Assembly: GCF_003815875.1 (NCBI RefSeq)
Contig: NZ_CP033924.1
Span: 3,968,001 to 4,032,000 of the forward strand
From: Chryseobacterium lactis
GTDB lineage: Bacteria; Bacteroidota; Bacteroidia; Flavobacteriales; Weeksellaceae
DNA: 64,000 nucleotides
Reading direction: 5' to 3'
Position 1 is the first letter of the stretch. Each line of letters starts with the position of its first letter. A model generated the notes under the pieces. That model was not told the DNA's origin, searched no databases, and saw nothing but the letters and a program-made list of their open reading frames with translations. Position numbers and translations under genes: made by a program. Below, piece by piece: positions 17,091 to 26,036 of this stretch.

Positions 17091-17153
17091 TCCCGCAGAT
17101 CAAACAGATGCAATTAGCATACATCTGCCTTATCTGTATAATCTGCGAGAAAT
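17091..17153. repeat. Degenerate 'atctgcg...gcgagaaa' intergenic repeat, copy 1
   Basis: This sits in the 211-nt gap between the NIS synthetase and N-hydroxylase genes. Its last 31 nt match 25 of 31 positions with a copy near 41767-41797. It has no coding potential. Confidence 0.55.
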
Positions 17154-17199
17154 AATATCTAATTATAAAGACTTTAAAGCCTCAATTTTAGCTTTTGTC

Positions 17200-19623
17200 T
17201 TAAGCATTATTTATTTCCAGCTTGCTTTCAGGACACTTTTCCCAGTAATTTTCACGGGTGCAGAAAGTAAGATAGGCTGTTTTATGAGGCATGGTGATAA
17301 CTCCTTCTCTTGTATAGCCTAATTTTGTGATCAGTCTGTCAGTAGGAACCGCTTCAACAGAGGCTTCTCCGATACATTTTCCAATTTCAGGAAGAGAGAA
17401 AATATAATCCAATGCCACCTGGAAAGACTGGAAAGAATACTTTTTATCCTTACGTGTTTCAGCAACAAAAAAGTGCGTTCCGTAATCTGTCGGAAGAGAA
17501 TCATAATAGGCACCTACCACATCTCTCATAGGCCAGTAAGGCTCAAAACTGAATTGCGGAACCCCGTTGATTTCGCCGATAAAGCTATGCTGTTCATCAC
17601 TCGGAAGAATGGTTCTGAACCAAAGCTCAAGATCTCTTTTCGGACCATCCATTTTCCAATAAGGCTTGGCATGTTCCATATTGAACCACTCATGGATCAT
17701 TTCGAAATCGTTGTCAATATCAAAGGGTCTGATGCTGATGGTAAGATTTTCATCCTCAAAATGACGTGAATACACGGTGTCTTTCGTTTCAGGTTTTATC
17801 AGCTTATGACTGTAGAAATACTTTGTAAGAGGATTGGACGTATCAAGGAAAACAGCCGGATATTCCAGAGATTCATCGGCTTCGTTGATGTTCTGAAGGC
17901 TGGTGATCAAGTTTCCTTTTGTGTACCAGTCTCTTTTGTTTACAATATAATTTACCAATCCGGTCTCGTCTTCATTTTCAAGTTCTTTAAATGCTTTATA
18001 AACAAGATTAATTAACTTTTTCTCATCAACTAATTTGCTACAACCTAAAGCATTAACAACTCCAAGAATGTTATTGGTTACCAGGTAATAGGTATATTTT
18101 GGAGCTAAAGATTCTTCATCAATAATAGATTGGCTTTCGTCTGCAATTCCCGGAAGAGCCTGGGAAACCAATTCTTTTCTTCCTTCTCTGAAAAAGAATC
18201 CCTGATTATCTCTAAAGTAAATTTTCGCCGGGAATCCCTTTTTGTCAAGCTCTATCATCACATTCTGCTGATGGAATTCACAAGCAAGTCCATAAGTATT
18301 CAGGATCCTTACGATGGGTCTTACACAAAGGTGAAGATATTGTTTGAACCATTCCAGCGCAATTTTTTCTGATGACTGACCCAATTTTTCAGCCGTGCTG
18401 GTAATAATATTCTGAAGTCTTGAAGGTTTTCCCAGAATCCCATCCTGGCAAAGAGCGGCCAAAAGCGTTACATTTTTGTTTTTATTTTCACTCTGGAAAG
18501 GGTTTCTTCGAATGCTTATATTAAATCCATTAATGATTTTTCCTTCAAAAGTAACTGCCATAAAAGCCGGATCTACCATGAAATCAATTTCCGGAAAATC
18601 TCTCTGAAGATTCTTTCCCCAGTCCGTTTTCAACAGATTGCTGATGTCATGGCCACGGTGAAGTTCCGGATACAGATTAATTCTCTCCGAATTCGTGATT
18701 TTTACATGCAAAGAGAATTTGTACATCCACTTACTGTCTTCATTGTAAACCGTTCTTACTGATGAAGTAGGAGTGAAGAAGTCTCCGTAATGCCCTAAAG
18801 CAAAAAGAATTCCCTGTTCCTGCATGATTTGTACATTCTCCTGGCTCAGCAAATAATCTGCTTCCCACGGATGCATTGGTAAAATATGATATTCTGGGTG
18901 TTGATCCCAAAGTTTTTTATGTTCAGGATTTAAAAGAGGATAAATCTTTTCACCTAATTCCTTACTGACCAACTCACCGTCAGCATTTTTCTCAATCATA
19001 TTTTCAGGGTTCACAAGAAAATAAAACAACTGGAATCTTCCGGAAGTTTCAGGAGAATATTTCAATAAATCTTCACCATTGAATCCTTGCTTAGACTTAG
19101 GAACCGGGTGTAGAATATGTCCTAAAATAAGTGACTGTTCAGCTTCAATGAATGACATTTCGAGATCGTTGATTGGCTTTTTCACATGTACGGAGTGGTA
19201 CAGATATTCCGTCAGGTTTTCAATACTGTTGTTCAATCTATCCATCACTGTGGAAGCTTCAATACCAGGATAAATCCCTTTTGCATACTCAGCCGTCAGC
19301 GTCATAAAGCCGTAAACATCCAATTCTGAAACTTCATCAGTGGCAAGAACTCTCATCAATACCGGAAAATCAAATAAATGTCTTCCGCTTTCTGAGAAAT
19401 AATGTACCGGAACATACACATCACATCCGATTGAAGAAAAATCGATTCTGATGTGAAGATTGGTAGGTGTTTCCTGAAGATAGGCTGCGATTCCCTCATC
19501 ATACTTAGGAATGCCAAGGTAGCGGCTCCAGTTCTTGAATTCTTTCATATAGCAGTTGATAAGTGCTGTATAGTTTACCTTTTCTGCGTATTCAGGGATA
19601 TTAGTTGACTTTAATGTATTCAT
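17200..19623 (-). CDS. Fused NIS siderophore synthetase (IucA/IucC) and GNAT N-acyltransferase
   Basis: This is a protein of about 807 residues with two enzymes in one chain. The N-terminal 600 or so are an NRPS-independent siderophore synthetase: HPWE, SSVRTV, KFSLHVKITNSERIN and CEFHQQN are the conserved ATP/carboxylate-site blocks. The C-terminal part (about 630-800) is an AlcB/IucB-type acyltransferase (ISIRPFDIDNDFEMIHEWFN, then EASVEAVPTDRLITKLGYTREG). It would acylate the N-hydroxy-diamine and then condense the hydroxamate units. I chose Met at 19623, which leaves a 23-nt overlap with the decarboxylase; the frame is open up to an ATG at 19668. Fused NIS/acyltransferase proteins are known from bisucaberin-type clusters. 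Confidence 0.88.
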   Translation of the reverse strand: MNTLKSTNIPEYAEKVNYTALINCYMKEFKNWSRYLGIPKYDEGIAAYLQETPTNLHIRIDFSSIGCDVYVPVHYFSESGRHLFDFPVLMRVLATDEVSELDVYGFMTLTAEYAKGIYPGIEASTVMDRLNNSIENLTEYLYHSVHVKKPINDLEMSFIEAEQSLILGHILHPVPKSKQGFNGEDLLKYSPETSGRFQLFYFLVNPENMIEKNADGELVSKELGEKIYPLLNPEHKKLWDQHPEYHILPMHPWEADYLLSQENVQIMQEQGILFALGHYGDFFTPTSSVRTVYNEDSKWMYKFSLHVKITNSERINLYPELHRGHDISNLLKTDWGKNLQRDFPEIDFMVDPAFMAVTFEGKIINGFNISIRRNPFQSENKNKNVTLLAALCQDGILGKPSRLQNIITSTAEKLGQSSEKIALEWFKQYLHLCVRPIVRILNTYGLACEFHQQNVMIELDKKGFPAKIYFRDNQGFFFREGRKELVSQALPGIADESQSIIDEESLAPKYTYYLVTNNILGVVNALGCSKLVDEKKLINLVYKAFKELENEDETGLVNYIVNKRDWYTKGNLITSLQNINEADESLEYPAVFLDTSNPLTKYFYSHKLIKPETKDTVYSRHFEDENLTISIRPFDIDNDFEMIHEWFNMEHAKPYWKMDGPKRDLELWFRTILPSDEQHSFIGEINGVPQFSFEPYWPMRDVVGAYYDSLPTDYGTHFFVAETRKDKKYSFQSFQVALDYIFSLPEIGKCIGEASVEAVPTDRLITKLGYTREGVITMPHKTAYLTFCTRENYWEKCPESKLEINNA

Positions 19624-21118
19624 TTCCGTATTTTTTAATGGTGTTAAGTATAGATGTGATGTCTTCAATTGTTGTTAATGGATTCAGGATGGTGAATTTC
19701 AGATAGAATTGTCCGTTTACTTTGGTTCCGGCGGTCAGGGCATGGCCTTGTTTATAGAGTTGTGATTTGATAAATGTATTGATTCTGTTCAGGTCAAATG
19801 TTTTAAAAGGATCTGCAGAGTATCTGAATACCAGTGCTGAAATATCCGAGGAATTTAATAATTCAAAATGCGGATCATTTTCCAGAGCTTCCACTGCTTC
19901 ACGGGCCGTCATAATAATTCTGTCAATATAGCTTCCCAGTCCTTTTTTACCAATAATCCGGAGCGTAAACCAAAGTTTTAACGCATCAAAACGTCTTGTG
20001 GTTTGTATGGATTTATTAACCTGATTAGGGATTTCGTCTTCATCGTGATCTTTAGGATTTAAATAATCTGCATAATGAGTGATCAATCTGAAATAATTTT
20101 TATCCTTTACCAAAAAACCACTGCTGCTTACCGGCTGGAAAAAAGCTTTGTGGTAATCTACGGTTACAGAATCGGCTTCTTCGATTCCATTGATCAAATG
20201 ACGATGTTTTTCTGTTAAAAGCAGAGCACAGCCATACGCTGCATCAACATGAAACCAGAGGTTATATTTTTTGGCAATTCCTGAAATGTTGATCAATGGA
20301 TCAATGTTTCCGAAATCAGTAGTTCCTGCTGTGGCTACAACTGCAATAGGAATATTTCCTGCTTCAATCTCCTTTCTTACCGCGTCTTCCAGTAATACAC
20401 TGTTCATCCGGAAAGAACGATCCGTTTTGATTTTAATAACAGCTTGTTCGCCAAGCCCCAGCATAGATGCGCTTTTCTGAATGCTAAAGTGCGCTGCTTC
20501 AGAAACGAAAATCCTGAAACGATGAGCTTCTTTAGGTAATCCATCTTTTTTGATGTTGTGATTCAGAAATTTAATGGAAAAATGATCCCTTGCCAGAAGC
20601 ATCCCCATCAGATTGCTTTGAGAGCCTCCGCTGGTAAATATTCCGTCTGATGACTGATCAAATCCTATTTCCCTGCATGTCCATTCAATAAGCTTCTGTT
20701 CCATTAAAGTTCCTCCGGCACTCTGATCCCAGGTATCAAGAGAAGAATTAATTGAACTGATCATAGCTTCGGCCACAACCGCCGGAATAACTACCGGACA
20801 ATTGAGGTGGGCTACATATTTAGGATGATGAAAAGCAACCGCATGTTGTGTATACAGATCATTCACTTCATCAAAAAGCTCGTCATAGCTTATGGGAGGA
20901 GCGTTAAGATCTATATATTCAAACTGTTTCCTCAATTCTTTTGGAGAAACTCCGCTGAAAGGCTGATGAGTTTCCTCTAAAAAAGCGATAACACTCTGCT
21001 GTGCTTTATGCATTGCATTTTGATATTCGTGAATGTTGATATCACAGAATAAGTTCTCCAGATTTGGGAAAAGACTATCCTTTTCCGATGCAATCTGCTC
21101 GGTAATGACTGTGTTCAT
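19601..21118 (-). CDS. PLP-dependent group II decarboxylase (diamine-forming)
   Basis: This is a 505-residue pyridoxal-phosphate enzyme of the aromatic-amino-acid/diaminobutyrate decarboxylase fold. Seen: TSGGSQSNL at 162-170, EAAH with His210 stacking on PLP, HVDAAYG with Asp292, and the Schiff-base Lys324 in DYHKAFFQP. It is the first biosynthetic gene of the siderophore operon. It should make the diamine backbone by decarboxylating lysine (giving cadaverine), ornithine or 2,4-diaminobutyrate; lysine is favoured by analogy with desferrioxamine and bisucaberin loci. Sequence alone cannot decide between these. Confidence 0.85.
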   Translation of the reverse strand: MNTVITEQIASEKDSLFPNLENLFCDINIHEYQNAMHKAQQSVIAFLEETHQPFSGVSPKELRKQFEYIDLNAPPISYDELFDEVNDLYTQHAVAFHHPKYVAHLNCPVVIPAVVAEAMISSINSSLDTWDQSAGGTLMEQKLIEWTCREIGFDQSSDGIFTSGGSQSNLMGMLLARDHFSIKFLNHNIKKDGLPKEAHRFRIFVSEAAHFSIQKSASMLGLGEQAVIKIKTDRSFRMNSVLLEDAVRKEIEAGNIPIAVVATAGTTDFGNIDPLINISGIAKKYNLWFHVDAAYGCALLLTEKHRHLINGIEEADSVTVDYHKAFFQPVSSSGFLVKDKNYFRLITHYADYLNPKDHDEDEIPNQVNKSIQTTRRFDALKLWFTLRIIGKKGLGSYIDRIIMTAREAVEALENDPHFELLNSSDISALVFRYSADPFKTFDLNRINTFIKSQLYKQGHALTAGTKVNGQFYLKFTILNPLTTIEDITSILNTIKKYGNEYIKVN

Positions 21119-21209
21119 AGATATTGTGAATTTGTGTTCTTTTACTCCTTAATCGAAAATTTTGGATTTAAAGATTGATGATATATTTTATGAATAATTA
21201 TTTTATCCT

Positions 21210-21262
21210 CCGTCAAATTTTTGATCAGCCACCCCTCCCGAAGGAAGGGTATATTTCCGCCT
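21210..21262. repeat. 'CCACCCCTCC...GGAAGGG' intergenic repeat, copy 1
   Basis: CCGTCAAATTTTTGATCAG leads into a CACCCCTCCC-GA-AGGAAGGG near-palindrome in the gap between the decarboxylase and the TonB receptor. A related copy lies at 52439-52492 with the same order of blocks. Confidence 0.55.
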
Positions 21263-21324
21263 TTAGTTGTATTATTGGAAAAATCGGTGGCTTTCAAAAT
21301 TTTTTGTAATTAATAATTTTTAAT

Positions 21325-23556
21325 TTAATAAGTAATCGTGTAACCTACAGAAAATGTTGTTCCGCGGCCCTGATAAGCGAATGCTTTCTGAGGAGCTCCG
21401 TAGAAAAATACAGAACGTTGTCCCCAGATTGAAGTATATTGCTTATTGAAAATATTCTGAACCCCGAAGTTGATTGTTCCTTTATTGAGTTTGATATCGC
21501 CCATAAAATCGAATAGGGTATATCCTGTAATTTTCATATCGGCAAGATCAGTATAATTCATAGAATTTTGCATTTGCAGTCTCAAAGAAAATCTTTTAGC
21601 ATTCCAACCTGTGAAAACCATAAACTTGGAAGGGTTGGTGGTATATACCGACTGATTTTGCCAGCCTTTGTCTACTGTTTTAGTTTCCGATTGCATTAAT
21701 AAAACATTTCCTCCGATTTCCAGTCCTTGTGCAAAACGGTAACCTAAAGCTCCTTCAAAACCATAGTTTCTAAGTTTTTGATCAAGTAATGAAACCGTAA
21801 AAGCAGCATTGTCTATTTTCAAGGTTTTGCTTGATAATGCATAGAAAAAAGATCCCTGAGCATACAAACCGGATTCTGAACTTCTGTTGTGTCTGAAACC
21901 AATTTCCATCTGATCGGTCTTAATTCCACTTAACGGCTGTTCCGCAATATTCATACTGTTCAAAAGATTCCAACGGTTGTTGACCAATTCGTATTTCCCG
22001 AAACCATAAGATTTTGCAGCATCAGGAACCGCAAATCCCTGAGAAAAATTAAACCATGTCTGCCATGCAGGGGTAAACTTATACAGCAAACTTGCATTCA
22101 ATAGGGTAACATCATAATTGTTTTTTCCACCTTTGACTACATCTGCAGAGTTTCCATATCCGAAATGCATGTATACCTGCTCTTTAAAGCCTACAAAATC
22201 ATCGAGTTTTACGTTGATAAACTGCTGTCTTACTCCTCCCGAAAGGGTAAGTTTTTTGGTAATATTCCAGTCTGCCTGAATAAAACCGGCTAAGGTAAAG
22301 ATATTTGTATCCGGATATCTACCGACAAAAGCGTCTGTTTTATTTACCAATCCACCTGACTCACTGCTTTTTGCAGGATTAAAAATAGCCTGATCACCGT
22401 TAAATTTTTCGTAGTCAATATCTGTTCCATATGTAAAATTAAAAGCGTTCCATTTTTTTGATAAGACAGCTTTAGCTCCGTACACATCTGTATTTCCTCT
22501 TCCCGAAGACAGGAAAACCGGAAGTATAACGCCAGCCGGAGGTTTTGGAATCTCGGCAAAAGATGCCCCGAAGTCTACTTCTTCTCTTCGGCCATATGCC
22601 TGAAGAAGCAAGTTGTGGCCTCCTAAAATATTGCGAAGGCTGTATTGTAAATTCGCCATGAACCGTTCTGTACGCGGAACTACATCTGAGTCTGCACCAC
22701 CCAATACATTGATTAAATCAGGATTTTTGGTAGTAAATCCTGTAAATCCAGGCCCGAAAGAAAGCCATTTCTTATTTCTAACTTTTGAATTGTAATATTG
22801 AAGATCCAAACTCAAATCCTGATCCGGACTAAGTTTAACGCTAACGCCTCCTAATAGGTCAATGGAACGGTTGTACTGAAAATCTGCCTGCTTTACATCG
22901 GTGATAATCTGGTTTCCGTTGGCGTCAAAAGCACCTTCATTCTGCGTAAATGCAGCTCCAAGCCTGAATTTTACTTTATCATTGCCACCTGCAATAGATT
23001 GGGCAATTCTTTTATCAAGATCATCTTTGTGAAATCCTGTTTTAAGCCCTACAGATGTTTCAAAAGCCAATTTATCAGAAGTTGGCTTTTTGGTAATAAT
23101 GTTGATAATTCCACCGGTTGAATCGCCTCCATAGATGGCTGAAGCTCCCGATAAAACTTCAATTCTCTCGATATTGAAAGGGTCAATAGCATCAAATTGT
23201 CTGCTCGCTGCTCTTGTGCTGTTCAGAGAAACTCCGTTGAGCATCACCAAAACATTTCGTCCCCTCATATTTTGTGCATAATTGGTTCTTCCCTGATTTC
23301 CAAAATCAAAACCTGGGATCATATTTCCCAATACTTCTTTCAATCCGGCTCCGCCTTTTATTTGTGTCTGAAGTTCTTTTTCACCAATAATCCAGACCGT
23401 TCCCGGAATGTCGCTTATTTGTTTTGGAGAACGTGAAGACACCAGAACTACTTCGTTGATATCTTTGGTAGTAACACTATCCTGCTTGTTTTGTGCAGAT
23501 GTATGTGCAGTAAAGGCAGCCAATATAATGACTGAAAGGGCATATTGTCGTTTCAT
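21325..23556 (-). CDS. TonB-dependent siderophore receptor
   Basis: This is a 743-residue outer-membrane receptor. A signal peptide (residues 1-21, ending HTSAQ) is followed by a TonB-box-like INEVVLVSSR, the plug domain (GAGLKEVLGNMIPGFDF, NIERIEVLSGASAIYGGDSTGGIINIITKKP) and a 22-stranded barrel ending in a C-terminal aromatic residue (TITY). It lacks the CarboxypepD_reg extension of many Bacteroidota receptors. It is the most upstream gene of the siderophore locus (207 nt before the decarboxylase, same strand) and presumably imports the cognate ferri-siderophore. Confidence 0.88.
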   Translation of the reverse strand: MKRQYALSVIILAAFTAHTSAQNKQDSVTTKDINEVVLVSSRSPKQISDIPGTVWIIGEKELQTQIKGGAGLKEVLGNMIPGFDFGNQGRTNYAQNMRGRNVLVMLNGVSLNSTRAASRQFDAIDPFNIERIEVLSGASAIYGGDSTGGIINIITKKPTSDKLAFETSVGLKTGFHKDDLDKRIAQSIAGGNDKVKFRLGAAFTQNEGAFDANGNQIITDVKQADFQYNRSIDLLGGVSVKLSPDQDLSLDLQYYNSKVRNKKWLSFGPGFTGFTTKNPDLINVLGGADSDVVPRTERFMANLQYSLRNILGGHNLLLQAYGRREEVDFGASFAEIPKPPAGVILPVFLSSGRGNTDVYGAKAVLSKKWNAFNFTYGTDIDYEKFNGDQAIFNPAKSSESGGLVNKTDAFVGRYPDTNIFTLAGFIQADWNITKKLTLSGGVRQQFINVKLDDFVGFKEQVYMHFGYGNSADVVKGGKNNYDVTLLNASLLYKFTPAWQTWFNFSQGFAVPDAAKSYGFGKYELVNNRWNLLNSMNIAEQPLSGIKTDQMEIGFRHNRSSESGLYAQGSFFYALSSKTLKIDNAAFTVSLLDQKLRNYGFEGALGYRFAQGLEIGGNVLLMQSETKTVDKGWQNQSVYTTNPSKFMVFTGWNAKRFSLRLQMQNSMNYTDLADMKITGYTLFDFMGDIKLNKGTINFGVQNIFNKQYTSIWGQRSVFFYGAPQKAFAYQGRGTTFSVGYTITY

Positions 23557-23859
23557 TTATTTAGAACAATTAAAAATAATGGAGTAAATATAAAATATTA
23601 TTGACTAAAAAAACACAATGATATTTATCACATATTTCAAATCAAGGTGAAACGTCCCCTGATTATTCCCTTAAATGGGAATTATTTTTGTTAAAAAAAT
23701 GGCGTTATAACCCCGTTTAATTTAATCTCAAAATGAGACAAAAAGAAAGAAAATGGTTGAAAATAAAGTTTAGAATTAACAAAAAAATAATATAAAAACC
23801 CACTAAAAAGGATGAAAACAGACTCCAATGATAGTTCGAAAAATCCCCAAAATAGGTAG
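23557..23859. promoter_or_regulatory. 303-nt gap upstream of the siderophore receptor
   Basis: There is no reading frame. Two short palindromes were seen: TGATATTTATCA at 23619-23630, 63 nt before the receptor start, and TCTCAAAATGAGA at 23726-23738. Either could be an iron-responsive or other repressor site. The first shares the GATA/TATC halves of Fur-like boxes, but the match is weak. No TAnnTTTG was found on the minus strand. Confidence 0.35.
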
Positions 23860-25347
23860 CTAGCTCAGTAATTTTGCATTTTTTGAAAAAATGTCGATGC
23901 TTTTATCCATTTCTGCAGAATCCAGATCACCAAATCCTAATCTGATTGCAGTGATGCCTTTATTCTGGTAGAGTAATGTTTTGGGAATAAATAAGTTATC
24001 CTGAGCACATTTACGGCTTAGCTGCATCAGATTGATAGGAATATTCCATTCCAGCCAGATCGCTAATCCGCCGGAAGGTTTCTGAAAGGTAATAAGATCT
24101 CCTAGGTTTTCCTGTAGCAAGTCTGAGAGATGATTTCGTCTTTCCTGATATATCTTTAAAGATTTTTTCAGATACCGGTTGATTTCTCCTTCTTCAATCA
24201 TTTCTCCTAAAGCTCTTTCCATCAGAATATCACCCTGACGGTCAATAATCCCAAGATATTTTCTCATCTCAACCATCAGGTTTTCCGGTGCCACAATAAA
24301 TCCCGTTCTGAATCCCGGTGCCAGTGATTTTCCAAAAGATCCGATATAGATAACCATTCCATTCGTATCTGCACTGGCCAGTGGAAGAATCGGGCTTTTA
24401 TCATAATGAAATTCATAATCGTAGTCGTCTTCCAGAATAATAAACCCATACTCGTTGGCCAGTTCCAGTAATTCGAGCCGTCTCTGGGCACTCAGTGCCA
24501 CAGTGGTAGGGTAGTGATGATGCGGAGTAAGATACAGCATTCGGATCTTATGTTTTTTGCAGGCTTCCCGTACACTTTCTACTATTATTCCGTCTTCATC
24601 AATAGGAATCGAAACCATTTGAACCCCTGCCTTCATAAAGATCATATTTACTGAAAAATAACTTAGTGCACCTACCAGGACGATATCTCCGGCAGAAAGA
24701 AGAATCTCGGAAACAATATAAATACTCATTTCCGTACTTCGGGTAATCAGAAGATTATTTTTGGAAATCGGCAATCCGCGGGATAAATTGAGATAACGGG
24801 ATAAGTGTTCTTTAAAAAACTCACTTCCGTCATGATTATAATGCCCCAATACTTTCTGATTGGCTTTTCGCTTAAGAATAGAGCTGTAAAATCTGGAATG
24901 CTGGCCGATTTGCGTTAGTCTGATGTCCGGAACACCATCATTAAAAACATATTCGCAATCGGAATGTTCAAAGGGATTATCCAGAATATTGGATGTTTTG
25001 AATGAAAAGCCGACTGTTTCAGGATAGTTTTGAAGATTATTTTGTTTAAAATCATTCATCTTTAAGGGTTTTTCCTGATCTTTTCCAATGATAAAAGTTC
25101 CTTTATTGGGAAAACTTTCAGTCCAGCCTTGTGCAGAAAGTTCATCATATACTGCTACAGCCGTATTTCTATGGATTTCCAGCAGTTCACTAAAGGTTCT
25201 TGTTCCCGGTAGTTTGGTGCCAAAAGGTAAAAAGCCTCTTTGAATCGCATTGATTAATTGATTCGCTATTTGCAGGTAAATAGAAGTATCTGATTTTCTA
25301 TCAATTTTTATAAAACTTTCGTAAGGAATTTTAACCGGACTATCCAT
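23860..25347 (-). CDS. MocR-type regulator (GntR winged helix + aminotransferase domain)
   Basis: This is a 495-residue protein. The N-terminal GntR winged helix is at about 20-85 (IYLQIANQLINAIQRGFLPFGTKLPGTRTFSELLEIHRNTAV). A fold-type I aminotransferase domain (about 110-490) follows, with LEDDYDYEF at 306-313 and the PLP-binding Lys340 in SFGKSLAPGFR. MocR proteins sense PLP or an amino compound and regulate neighbouring, usually divergent, genes. Here the divergent neighbour is the biotin operon, 65 nt away, so bio regulation is the simplest inference. PdxR-like control of vitamin B6 genes is the alternative. Confidence 0.88.
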   Translation of the reverse strand: MDSPVKIPYESFIKIDRKSDTSIYLQIANQLINAIQRGFLPFGTKLPGTRTFSELLEIHRNTAVAVYDELSAQGWTESFPNKGTFIIGKDQEKPLKMNDFKQNNLQNYPETVGFSFKTSNILDNPFEHSDCEYVFNDGVPDIRLTQIGQHSRFYSSILKRKANQKVLGHYNHDGSEFFKEHLSRYLNLSRGLPISKNNLLITRSTEMSIYIVSEILLSAGDIVLVGALSYFSVNMIFMKAGVQMVSIPIDEDGIIVESVREACKKHKIRMLYLTPHHHYPTTVALSAQRRLELLELANEYGFIILEDDYDYEFHYDKSPILPLASADTNGMVIYIGSFGKSLAPGFRTGFIVAPENLMVEMRKYLGIIDRQGDILMERALGEMIEEGEINRYLKKSLKIYQERRNHLSDLLQENLGDLITFQKPSGGLAIWLEWNIPINLMQLSRKCAQDNLFIPKTLLYQNKGITAIRLGFGDLDSAEMDKSIDIFSKNAKLLS

Positions 25348-25387
25348 AATATCAAAACTGGCACCATGTAACCATCCGGCAATATAC

Positions 25388-25395
25388 TACTTTTG
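25388..25395 (+). promoter_or_regulatory. -7 element of the biotin operon
   Basis: TACTTTTG fits TAnnTTTG and lies only 17 nt before the first gene's ATG, giving a leader of roughly 10-12 nt. Two ACCAT repeats (25363-25367 and 25371-25375) precede it. They are candidates for a MocR direct-repeat site. Confidence 0.45.
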
Positions 25396-25412
25396 ACTCA
25401 AAATAAAAATAT

Positions 25413-26036
25413 ATGGAGTTTCATCAACTGCTCAAAAGAATTGTACAGGATGGAAGTACTCATGCCCGATGGCTGAATACACTTTCTTTTATGGAAAATG
25501 CCGGTGCAAGAAAAATATCAAAATGTGAACATCCGGTTCTGGTGACTCAAATCCAATTGAAGCACGCTGCGGAAGAACACCGCCACGCTTACTATCTTAA
25601 AAAACAAATCGGAAAAATAGATCCTGAGTTTTGTAAAACCTATGAAAGTCAGGAGCTTCTGGCTCCGGTGGCTACGCGCCATTATCTTCATTCTTTAGAC
25701 ATTAAGGCCTGCAGATATCTTCAGGAAGCTTTCAAGCTTAATAAAGAAGATTTGAAATATGCAGCATACCTGTTTGTAACCTATGCCATTGAAGTTCGTG
25801 CTGATGAGCTTTACCCGGTCTATCAACAAATTCTTACCAAAAATTCTTCCAAAATCATGGTGAAATCTATTATCCTGGAGGAAGAAGGTCATTTGGAAGA
25901 AATGATCAATCAATTGAATGAATTTTCTACCGATTGGCAACTTCATGCCGACCATATTCTGACTATTGAGAAAGAATTGCATGAACAGTGGATCAATGCA
26001 ATAGGAGAAGAAGTAGTGCAATTGAATTATGCCTGA
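25413..26036 (+). CDS. Ferritin-like diiron protein, first gene of the biotin operon
   Basis: This is a 207-residue all-helical protein I do not recognise by name. It shows the ligand pattern of ferritin-like diiron enzymes: Glu28 in helix A, Glu55-x2-His58 in helix B (EEHRH), Glu127 or Glu132 in helix C (EVRADEL), and Glu157-x2-His160 in helix D (EEEGH). There is no signal peptide. It overlaps bioF by 8 nt (ATGCCTGA), so the two are translationally coupled. Operon position suggests a biotin role, possibly an oxygenase supplying the pimeloyl chain, because bioC, bioH, bioW and bioI are not in the operon. That role is inference. Confidence 0.75.
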   Translation: MEFHQLLKRIVQDGSTHARWLNTLSFMENAGARKISKCEHPVLVTQIQLKHAAEEHRHAYYLKKQIGKIDPEFCKTYESQELLAPVATRHYLHSLDIKACRYLQEAFKLNKEDLKYAAYLFVTYAIEVRADELYPVYQQILTKNSSKIMVKSIILEEEGHLEEMINQLNEFSTDWQLHADHILTIEKELHEQWINAIGEEVVQLNYA

